Source of the DNA: Maridesulfovibrio frigidus DSM 17176
Lineage (GTDB): Bacteria; Desulfobacterota; Desulfovibrionia; Desulfovibrionales; Desulfovibrionaceae
DNA: 64,000 bases
Direction: 5' to 3'
Assembly: GCF_000711735.1 (NCBI RefSeq)
Contig: NZ_JONL01000009.1
Coordinates: forward strand, 82,712-146,711
Shown piece by piece: positions 57,537-64,000 of the stretch (its first letter is position 1; every line of letters begins with the position of its first letter). Position numbers and translations under genes: made by a program. The notes under the pieces were generated by a model. That model saw only the letters and a program-made list of their open reading frames with translations, did no database searches and was not told the DNA's origin.

Positions 57537-58202
57537 TCAGGACACGAAGGTTACATCACCAATAGAAACTTCCCTGCCATCATCAAGAGTGAATTCCACG
57601 TCAGAGCTTTCAGAATTAACGCCCGTCACAGTTCCTACTGATGTGAGTGAAACACTCACGCTGTCACCATATTCATCGTAGGCAGTGGCATCGAGGTAGT
57701 AGGTCCCGTCTATAGACAGTGTCCCATCAGAATTAAGTTCAATCTGACCGTATTCGGCCTCGCCACTTGAAACATCTGTAAACTCTAGGGTGTCCACGAT
57801 ACTTCCGTCTGAATCGTAAATATTGATGCTGAGGAGTGCTGCATCGTCGTCAAGATCAATGGTAACGTCTGAAGCAACACCATCGGTAACTTCAACCACT
57901 CCGCCATCAGCCTCAACATCCTGACCGAGATAACTAGAGCTGTTCATTGCGGAAATAGAGCTAAGCTGATCGATAATAGTATCGAGGCTTTCATTCGTTT
58001 GAGCCTGCTCATCTAAAGAAGAGTAAGCTGTCATCTGGTTAATCATTTCACTGTTATCAACAGGGTTGGTCGGATCCTGATATTCCATCTGAGTTGTAAG
58101 TAGGGTCAGAAAATCAACCTGACTGAGGCTGGAACTACTCTCCGAGGTTTCAGCAGTGATTGAAGAGCTTGTAGTTGTGTAACTTACGCCATCAATACTC
58201 AT
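57537..58202 (-). CDS. flgD: Flagellar hook capping protein FlgD
   Basis: The 221-residue protein has the FlgD N-terminal signature DFLTLLTTQMEYQDPTNPVDNSEMINQMTAYSSLDEQ near 29-65 and a C-terminal Ig-like plus tudor-like region with YLDATAYDEYGD and GTVTGVNSES. It is required to polymerise FlgE. Its start overlaps the stop of the sigma factor gene by four bases, with AGGAGG before the ATG. Confidence 0.93.
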   Translation of the reverse strand: MSIDGVSYTTTSSSITAETSESSSSLSQVDFLTLLTTQMEYQDPTNPVDNSEMINQMTAYSSLDEQAQTNESLDTIIDQLSSISAMNSSSYLGQDVEADGGVVEVTDGVASDVTIDLDDDAALLSINIYDSDGSIVDTLEFTDVSSGEAEYGQIELNSDGTLSIDGTYYLDATAYDEYGDSVSVSLTSVGTVTGVNSESSDVEFTLDDGREVSIGDVTFVS

Positions 58203-58744
58203 GATACGATCCTCCTTTCGCTTTCCGCTCCGAAGTAGCGGCGCAATTTTGTAATTGCCTGATGTTTAATGCTCCGAACTGTCTGTGGCGAAATGCCCAG
58301 CTGTTCCGCAACTTCAACAGCACGCAAGTCTCCCCAGAAGATCATCTTGATCACTTGTGTTTGCCTCTCTGAAAGCATTCCTCTAGGGATTTTTATTGTA
58401 TAACTTTGAACTTCTACAACTGATGGTTCAGTGTATTCATCTATAAGGAGAGTATTACGATACATCTTGCGCATATAATCAATAGCTACAGACCTACTGA
58501 TAATGTATAGCCATGTATTAAGTGAGCTTTTATCAGAAGAGTATTTTGCAATGTAATTGTTTTTTATTATCTTGAATGCTACTTCTTGAAATATTTCATC
58601 AACTTCACACTGCTTAATACAATTGAACTTAGTCTTTAAAAAGCTTCCAATATCATTTTTAATCTTAATATTGTTATCTTTAAAGAACTGCTCAACACTA
58701 ACTGCATCTTCTTGATCATATATACTATGTATATTTGCGTTCAT
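58199..58744 (-). CDS. Sigma-70 family (ECF-like) sigma factor heading the flagellar operon
   Basis: A 181-residue protein with region 2 near 45-95 (EIFQEVAFKIIKNNYI, SLNTWLYIISRSVAIDYMRK) and region 4 near 120-170 (LSERQTQVIKMIFWGDLRAVEVAEQLGISPQTVRSIKHQAITKLRRYFG). Region 3 is absent, so it is ECF-like and not FliA. It is translationally coupled to flgD and so belongs to the hook operon, an uncommon place for such a factor. It could switch on the operon itself or the flagellin gene. AGGAGG precedes the ATG. No anti-sigma gene is seen beside it. Confidence 0.88.
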   Translation of the reverse strand: MNANIHSIYDQEDAVSVEQFFKDNNIKIKNDIGSFLKTKFNCIKQCEVDEIFQEVAFKIIKNNYIAKYSSDKSSLNTWLYIISRSVAIDYMRKMYRNTLLIDEYTEPSVVEVQSYTIKIPRGMLSERQTQVIKMIFWGDLRAVEVAEQLGISPQTVRSIKHQAITKLRRYFGAESERRIVS

Positions 58745-59169
58745 AGCTCCTCCTGTGCATAGAAGAAAGCAACTAGTGAACCGGAATACATTAATACAAT
58801 ATTATTTATTATTCACATCAAGGTAAGATAAGTCGAAGTTTTGTTAAAAACATAAAGTGAAAATAAAGGATTGAATGTGAAAATTAATAGTTCTTAACCA
58901 TAATTCTCTGAAAAAATAATTTTGGAATTAAAAGCGTCATTTTTTTGATCAGAGTGGAAAAATGTTCCCGAATAAAACAGCTCAATTAGACCAAAACCGT
59001 TATAAACAAAGGGCGTGCGGAAAATATTGCTGCCATTAAAGAGGATGAGGTGGATTTAATTGTGAGTTCTTTAAGCGACACAGGGAGCCTTGCATTGAAC
59101 CCAATAGATAAGTAGACAAGGGATCGATTTGGAAACAAGCGTACAAGTTCAGACTCATAAAAAATGGAC
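58745..59169. other. Intergenic region with a possible gene remnant
   Basis: The operon promoter must lie near the left end, in very AT-rich DNA; on the minus strand TTGATG with TGTATT 17 bp later is a weak candidate. On the plus strand 58990-59115 is open and protein-like (GRAENIAAIKEDEVDLIVSS) but has a stop immediately before it and no start, so it may be the decayed 3' end of a gene. Its family is not recognised. Confidence 0.4.
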
Positions 59170-59197
59170 AAAAAAAAAGACCCGGATAAACCGGGCC
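59170..59197 (-). terminator. Flagellin gene terminator
   Basis: On the minus strand CCCGG and CCGGG (59195-59191 with 59185-59181) form a GC-rich stem with a 5-base loop, followed by TC and a run of T. It lies about 35 bp after the flagellin stop. Confidence 0.88.
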
Positions 59198-59229
59198 TAG
59201 ATCTTGCCATTCGCTCTTTATAAAGAGAG

Positions 59230-60087
59230 CTAACCAATAAGCTGAAGAGCCATCTCTGGCAAAGAATTTGCTGATGAAAGCATTGCTACAGCAGACTGGG
59301 TAATGATCTGCTGCTTTGAGTAGTTGGTCATCTCGGTAGCAACATCCACATCTGAAATCTGGGATTCAGCGGACTGAAGGTTTTCAGCCTGAATTTCCAA
59401 GTTGGAGATTGTCGCATCCAGTCTATTCTCAAGAGACCCAAGATTAGCTCTGATCTTATCCTTTGATGTGATCGCGTTATCAAGGGCTTCAAGTGAGGCC
59501 TGAGCCTGCTCCTGAGTAGAGACAGTAAAACCTGCTCCCTCAGTACTCTGGTTACCAATACCAAGAGAAGATGCGGTACAACTACCTATTTCAACGCTGT
59601 ACTTATCTTCTGCGGAGTCATTGCCTGTTCCGAAGTGAATAACCATGGCTTCATCGCCATCAAGGTTTCCATTAAGAAGATGGATTCCGTTGAAGTCGGT
59701 AGCACTCGCAATACGGGTGATTTCCGAAGCCATAGCCTGATACTCCTGATCAATTAATGCGCGCTGATCTGAAGTATATGTTCCGGTTGAGGCCTGTTCT
59801 GCTAATTCCTTCATGCGGATGAGCTTTTCATCCACAACAGAAAGTGCACCATCAGCGGTCTGAATCATTGAAATACCGTCGTTTGCATTTCTTACGCCCT
59901 GACTAAGAGTAGTAATATCAGAACGCATGAGCTCACGAACAGCAAGTCCTGCGGCATCATCAGCGGCCGAGTTGATTCTCAGACCAGAAGCCATCTTCTC
60001 TGTAGAACTACCTAATGCGTTGTATGCATCATTAAGGTGACGAGCTGCTGAATTAGCCACTGTGTTGTTGTTAATTACTAATGACAT
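59230..60087 (-). CDS. fliC: Flagellin
   Basis: The ATG at 60087 follows GGAGG and begins MSLVINNNTVANSAARHLN, the usual flagellin start; an in-frame ATG at 60117 would add ten residues. The 285-residue protein has conserved D0/D1 regions at both ends (SGLRINSAADDAAGLAVRE; ISDVDVATEMTNYSKQQIITQSAVAMLSSAN) and a short variable middle. It forms the filament. It is transcribed apart from the hook operon, which lies downstream on the same strand, and has its own terminator. A weak sigma-54-like element may lie near 60167-60181. Confidence 0.95.
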   Translation of the reverse strand: MSLVINNNTVANSAARHLNDAYNALGSSTEKMASGLRINSAADDAAGLAVRELMRSDITTLSQGVRNANDGISMIQTADGALSVVDEKLIRMKELAEQASTGTYTSDQRALIDQEYQAMASEITRIASATDFNGIHLLNGNLDGDEAMVIHFGTGNDSAEDKYSVEIGSCTASSLGIGNQSTEGAGFTVSTQEQAQASLEALDNAITSKDKIRANLGSLENRLDATISNLEIQAENLQSAESQISDVDVATEMTNYSKQQIITQSAVAMLSSANSLPEMALQLIG

Positions 60088-60250
60088 AAAAACCTCCGTG
60101 TTTATTTGTACATCCATGCACTAAAGACCAATGACCGATTCATTTGGCCCTCATGCATAGTTATACGCAACAAACATGCAGAACGTTCATGTCGATTTTT
60201 TGTTATTTAACATTCATATTTTTGACCGCTTTATAATTGTATAGAGCGTC

Positions 60251-60300
60251 TTAACATTTCTTAATATTCTTAACATTTTTTAACATTAAACATTTATGCT
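60251..60300 (+). promoter_or_regulatory. PhoB-box-like direct repeats ahead of the OmpR-family regulator
   Basis: TTAAxATT units occur at 60252, 60262, 60271 and 60281, spaced 9-10 bases apart, with a related ACATTTAT at 60291 and another AAACATTTAT at 60311. OmpR/PhoB-family regulators bind tandem repeats with a helical-turn period, so these may be self-regulatory sites for the gene at 60342. They could also affect the divergent flagellin gene. Confidence 0.45.
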
Positions 60301-60341
60301 TATTCCTTCTAAACATTTATAGTGCATGAAGGAGAACACCC

Positions 60342-61049
60342 ATGAACAAAATATTATTAATCGATGACGACCCGGAACTTGGTGAACTTTTAGGCACTTA
60401 CCTAGGAGGCGAAGGATACACTCTGCACACAGAGTGCAATGCTTCCGAAGGTCTTAAAATATTTCGGAATGAAAGCTTTGACCTTATCCTGCTAGATATT
60501 ATTCTTCCTGATATCAGTGGCTTAAGCGTACTTGATATCATCCGTTCCAAATCCAATGTCCCCGTTATTATGCTTACGGGAAAAGGTGATGAGGTTGATA
60601 GAGTGGTAGGCCTCGAAATGGGAGCTGACGACTATATATGCAAACCTTTTCAGCTGAGAGAACTACTTGCGCGGATGCGGGCAGCACTTCGCAGGTGCGC
60701 CATGATAACCGAAGACTCAAAAAAACCTGCAGGTTCAAGCAGAGGCAAGATTGCAGTTGGTGGAATTGAAGTTAACCTGGATGCACAATCAATTTTGGTT
60801 GACGGAGAAGATACCCACTTCACAGCTGCAGAATTCAGCATTATTGAACACTTATCAGCCAGTTGCGGAACTTTAGTTGAACGGGATGAACTTATGGAGA
60901 TTGCTCTGGGACGAACAGTCGATTTTGACGACTATGTACTGAATGTACACATGAGCAACCTGCGCCGCAAAATAGGTGAATCAGTTAGCATCAAAACAAT
61001 TCGCGGCCGTGGTTACATGATGACAGCTAAAAATCAGGTAGGCGCATGA
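60342..61049 (+). CDS. OmpR/PhoB-family response regulator
   Basis: The 235-residue protein has a full receiver (DDDPE at 8-12, Asp near 53 in LILLDIILPDISG, Lys in YICKPFQ) and a winged-helix output (FTAAEFSIIEHL, LMEIALGRTVDFDDYVLNVHMSNLRRKIG, IRGRGYMM). It is a DNA-binding regulator. No kinase lies beside it; the CHASE8-containing sensor at 63510 may serve if it is a kinase. Its stop overlaps the TonB-dependent receptor start by 4 bases. AAGGAG precedes the ATG. Confidence 0.93.
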   Translation: MNKILLIDDDPELGELLGTYLGGEGYTLHTECNASEGLKIFRNESFDLILLDIILPDISGLSVLDIIRSKSNVPVIMLTGKGDEVDRVVGLEMGADDYICKPFQLRELLARMRAALRRCAMITEDSKKPAGSSRGKIAVGGIEVNLDAQSILVDGEDTHFTAAEFSIIEHLSASCGTLVERDELMEIALGRTVDFDDYVLNVHMSNLRRKIGESVSIKTIRGRGYMMTAKNQVGA

Positions 61050-62977
61050 TCTTTTTCCGTAAGGCAATCTTTGCCTTTTTCTTTTTATCCCTTTTTATAA
61101 CAGGAGGAATACTACCCTTCTATGCAAACGCGGCAGAACTAGACTCTCCTTCGCTTGAACAATTAGATCTCGAAGGTCTTTTAGATGTAGAAATAATCTC
61201 CCCGACAAGCAGAAAACAATCACTCGAAAATATTGCCGGTTCGTACACAATCCTTACCGAAGAAGACATAAAAGCTAGCGGTGCTACATCGGTCCCCGAA
61301 GCATTGCGAGTTGTGCCGGGCGTTCTTGTTACTCGCATGGACACAAACAAGTGGGCTATTGGTATTCGCGGTTTTAACGGGATGTTCAATAGCAAACAGC
61401 TCGTTCTTATTGATAACCGTCCGATAACTTCTCCTTTCTATTCAGAAGTAATCTGGTCAAATAATGACCTTCCTATTGAGCTTGTGAAAAGAATTGAAGT
61501 TATTCGCGGCCCTTGGACTAGTCTGTGGGGATCAGAGTCTTTGAACGGTGTAATCAAAATTATCACCAAATCAGCCAAGGAAATGAAAGGGACTCAAAGT
61601 GTCACTGTGGTCGGAACAGATGGCGTAAATCAGATGGTCCGACAAGGTGGCGAACTTTCGGACGATGGCGACTTCATGGTCTACGCGAAAGGTGGCTATG
61701 ATTCTGGAACATCATATAAGGTTAACGGCGAGACTCACGAGGGATCTAGAGATTTAGTTAAAGGGTCCGCAGGTTTCAGGTCGGATTGGCAGAATGCGTT
61801 CACCGACCAGCTCACTATTCAAGGCGACATTGCATCATCCACCATTACAGAAAAATCACCTCCGGGCACCCCTTTTTCAGCGGACAGAGAGAAGAAAGAA
61901 TATGGGGGTTACGCCCAGTTCACATGGGACCGCGCAACTGGAATAAATTCAGGGATGCAATTCCGCACCTCTTACACCCGCTCCGCAGCAACCTTCGATG
62001 ACCTAGAAGGGATTTCGAACACAGTTGATGCTGAATTTCTATATTCAGCGGAGCAAATCGGAATGCACCTCATGACATTCGGAGTCGGTGGCCGCTATTT
62101 CTGGGATTCATTTGAACAGGGCAAACACGTTACTGTTCATAATGACCAGTTCAGCCGCATGGATGCCAGTGCTTTCGCTCAAGACAAAATGACGCTGATT
62201 GAGGATAGTCTATTTCTCACACTAGGCTTGAAACTAGACTACACAGAAGATTCGGAACTTTCTCCTCAAGCAACAGCCAGACTACTCTATACAGCCGACG
62301 AACATGAATATTGGTTAGCCGCATCACGTGCAACAAAAACACCAAGCAACTGGGTCAATGAAGGCCGGTATGAAGTAAGGTACAACGGTGAGCGATACAG
62401 AATTGATGCAACTGGAGGCCTTGATTCTGAAGAATTAACTTCACTCGAAGCCGGTTATCGTAGAATTTTTAGCGACAACCTGAAATTTGATATTTCGCTA
62501 TATTTCAACAGCTATGACAAGCTGTTAACTCTCAGCTATGATGAAGATACAAGAACTGCGACTCCAACCAGTTCTCTTTGCGGCCTAATATACGGAACAG
62601 AAGCAGCCATTGACTGGAAAGCTCTGCCTAGGCTAACTATCCGGCCTTCAATAAGCTTTTCCAATCAAGATTTCACAGGTTCTTCCTCTAACAGCCCCGG
62701 ATTCTCTCCACCAATCAACAGTCCAATATATGATATCAGGCTACAAGCTCTAATCGACCTTGCTGATCACTGGGAACTGGACCTTTTCACGTCCTACCTA
62801 AACAGCATGGACGACAGAGATCTAGCCACTGGATTCGGTGTTGATGCCCGGCTGGCATGGCAAGCTCTACCCAGTTTATCTCTTGAACTGATCGGGTCAT
62901 CCCTCTTAACGCCCATAAGTGAAGGTAATTTTACGACCGAACCTTCCGGATCATTGAGGGTTATATGGGACTTCTAA
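61046..62977 (+). CDS. TonB-dependent outer membrane receptor
   Basis: A 643-residue receptor with a signal peptide (cleavage near ANAAEL), a plug domain at about 45-165 containing YTILTEEDIKASGATSVPEALRVVPGV and IEVIRGPWTSLWGSESLNGVIKIITK, and a barrel ending in an aromatic residue (VIWDF). A separate TonB box is not clear. The substrate is unknown. The plug and short barrel resemble the group often placed next to YfiR-like and sensor genes, which is what follows here. It overlaps both neighbours (4 and 13 bases). Confidence 0.92.
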   Translation: MIFFRKAIFAFFFLSLFITGGILPFYANAAELDSPSLEQLDLEGLLDVEIISPTSRKQSLENIAGSYTILTEEDIKASGATSVPEALRVVPGVLVTRMDTNKWAIGIRGFNGMFNSKQLVLIDNRPITSPFYSEVIWSNNDLPIELVKRIEVIRGPWTSLWGSESLNGVIKIITKSAKEMKGTQSVTVVGTDGVNQMVRQGGELSDDGDFMVYAKGGYDSGTSYKVNGETHEGSRDLVKGSAGFRSDWQNAFTDQLTIQGDIASSTITEKSPPGTPFSADREKKEYGGYAQFTWDRATGINSGMQFRTSYTRSAATFDDLEGISNTVDAEFLYSAEQIGMHLMTFGVGGRYFWDSFEQGKHVTVHNDQFSRMDASAFAQDKMTLIEDSLFLTLGLKLDYTEDSELSPQATARLLYTADEHEYWLAASRATKTPSNWVNEGRYEVRYNGERYRIDATGGLDSEELTSLEAGYRRIFSDNLKFDISLYFNSYDKLLTLSYDEDTRTATPTSSLCGLIYGTEAAIDWKALPRLTIRPSISFSNQDFTGSSSNSPGFSPPINSPIYDIRLQALIDLADHWELDLFTSYLNSMDDRDLATGFGVDARLAWQALPSLSLELIGSSLLTPISEGNFTTEPSGSLRVIWDF

Positions 62978-63513
62978 TCAACTATAGGCTCACGAAGACG
63001 ATTTTTACGGCGTTCCTTGCAGTCACGATTATTATGTCATCCTCAGTAGCAATAGGGTCCGACACAAAAATAACTGCAACTAAAATACAGCTGCGTGCAC
63101 TGTTCATTAAAAAGATACCCAAATATGTTCTGTGGCCTGAACAAGCTAACCCGACAGATGGCAAACCATACACAGTTGCAACCATTGATAAAGATGAACT
63201 TATTCCGTATTTTAATACACCGAATGCATTCAAGCTGGTGCGCTGGCCATCTGCAGACTGTCAGGTTCTTTTCCTTGACAGCAAAAACCCCCGTGTAATA
63301 GCGGCAATTTTACAGCGGGTAAAAGACGATCCCATCCTGACCATCGGGCAAAACCCCGACTTTCTGCGTATGGGCGGAATAATCAATCTCGTTAAGTCTG
63401 GCTCGAGAATGAAACTGCAAGTTAACATCTGTGCAGCCCGTAAAGCAGGACTTACCATCAGTTCAAAATTACTTAAACTTTCTGATATATATTGCGGAGA
63501 TGAAGCTGAATGA
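62965..63513 (+). CDS. YfiR-family (DUF4154) periplasmic protein
   Basis: The 182-residue protein has a signal-type N-terminus (hydrophobic to about residue 29) and the DUF4154 features ALFIKKIPKYVLWPE, IDKDELI, ILTIGQNPDFLRMGGIINLV and CAARKAGLTISSKLLKLS. YfiR in Pseudomonas represses the CHASE8-containing diguanylate cyclase YfiN from the periplasm. The next gene encodes a CHASE8-like sensor, so the same relation is likely. It overlaps the receptor by 13 bases and the sensor by 4. Confidence 0.87.
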   Translation: MGLLINYRLTKTIFTAFLAVTIIMSSSVAIGSDTKITATKIQLRALFIKKIPKYVLWPEQANPTDGKPYTVATIDKDELIPYFNTPNAFKLVRWPSADCQVLFLDSKNPRVIAAILQRVKDDPILTIGQNPDFLRMGGIINLVKSGSRMKLQVNICAARKAGLTISSKLLKLSDIYCGDEAE

Positions 63514-64000
63514 TTGGTTACCAGAATAGTATTGGGCGCAAGATAGGTGCGGCAATTCTGGGAACAACCGTTTCCGCTCTTGTCTTAACCATGACGCTCA
63601 ATATTGCCTCCTTTTTCCATTCGTATAGGCAAGCAACGGTGCAAAAAGCGAATGGACTCGCTAAAATAATGGCGACCTCTACCATTTCCGCACTGGACTT
63701 TAATGATCCAGATTCTGCCAAAGAAATCCTTGATTCAATTTCATTGATCTCAAATATTGTTGGCGCTACGATCTTTACACCTTCGGGAAATATTTTCGCA
63801 TCTTTCGGTACAACAGCTAAATCTCTACCCGCTCCGGAAAAGGGGGCGCAGGTTGAAATAAACACCTTTATCGTAATTCAGCCCATTCAATCCGAAAAGG
63901 AAACTTTAGGCTATATTGTGCTCGAAGGAACTTTCTCAGATCAAGGAGACTGGTTCTATCATAACCTTGCCACCTCCGGCCTGATACTCATTGCGGTATT
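63510..64000 (+). CDS. Membrane sensor with CHASE8-like periplasmic domain, partial
   Basis: The ATG at 63510 overlaps the YfiR-like gene by 4 bases and the frame runs off the right edge, so only about 163 residues are visible. There is a membrane helix near 12-34, then a periplasmic domain with NGLAKIMATSTISALDFND and GATIFTPSGNIFASF, the CHASE8 pattern, and the start of the second helix at the edge (SGLILIAV). The output, either GGDEF as in YfiN or a histidine kinase, lies outside the window. Confidence 0.85.
   Translation, partial: MIGYQNSIGRKIGAAILGTTVSALVLTMTLNIASFFHSYRQATVQKANGLAKIMATSTISALDFNDPDSAKEILDSISLISNIVGATIFTPSGNIFASFGTTAKSLPAPEKGAQVEINTFIVIQPIQSEKETLGYIVLEGTFSDQGDWFYHNLATSGLILIAV

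Noticed and set aside
60167-60181. Sigma-54 promoter for flagellin (CTGCATGTTTGTTGC)
   Set aside because: The -12 TTGC is right but the -24 GG is reduced to TG, so I do not list it as a feature; a sigma-28-type box was also not convincing.

Overview
The window looks like the chromosome of a motile, Gram-negative anaerobe, most likely a marine Desulfovibrio-type member of the Desulfobacterota. This is an inference from the Na+-NQR operon, the flagellar gene style, lipoproteins with lipoboxes, a TonB-dependent receptor and the very high density of response regulators. No rRNA, tRNA, CRISPR array or insertion sequence was seen.

Layout. (1) 1-2583, minus strand: a degenerate NtrC-type response regulator followed by a membrane histidine kinase cut by the window edge. 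(2) 3192-27448, plus strand: one long, tightly packed run of genes. It opens with signalling proteins (REC-HDOD, PAS, multi-PAS kinase, REC with degenerate HD-GYP, REC-PP2C phosphatase, metallophosphoesterase, RsbW-like kinase, STAS antagonist). It continues with two SMR-size membrane proteins, a dolichyl-phosphate-type glycosyltransferase and a cellulose-synthase-like glycosyltransferase. It ends with five DUF3131 paralogs, a beta-rich exported protein, a solute-binding lipoprotein and a GT39-type membrane glycosyltransferase with two LamG-like domains. The arrangement reads as a partner-switch-controlled exopolysaccharide or glycan machine of unknown product. (3) 27488-38183: a HAD phosphatase, then a GMC oxidoreductase / glycosyltransferase / HAD / DegT aminotransferase module, a double-length sugar-porter fusion and a second MFS transporter. 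(4) 38229-46232: nqrABCDEF-apbE-nqrM plus a small helical protein, preceded by a structured leader that may encode a 26-residue peptide and closed by a strong terminator. (5) 46275-47276: a zinc-type alcohol dehydrogenase-like gene.

(6) 47400-50790 is an AT-rich islet and the most striking part of the window. A tyrosine recombinase gene is followed by a 2.1-kb segment bounded by perfect 19-bp inverted repeats. Inside lie two convergent, 3'-overlapping genes (a multi-spanning membrane protein and a FabH-like ketoacyl synthase), whose start codons sit at or just inside the repeats. The left repeat lies in a 10-7-10 arrangement typical of a tyrosine recombinase crossover site. This predicts an invertible, gene-swapping switch.

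(7) 50763-60087, minus strand: a late flagellar cluster (sigma factor, flgD, flgE, flgK, flgL, fliD) headed by its own ECF-like sigma factor, with a separate flagellin gene upstream. (8) 60251-64000, plus strand: an OmpR-family regulator behind PhoB-box-like repeats, then a TonB-dependent receptor, a YfiR-like protein and the start of a CHASE8-type sensor, all joined by overlaps.
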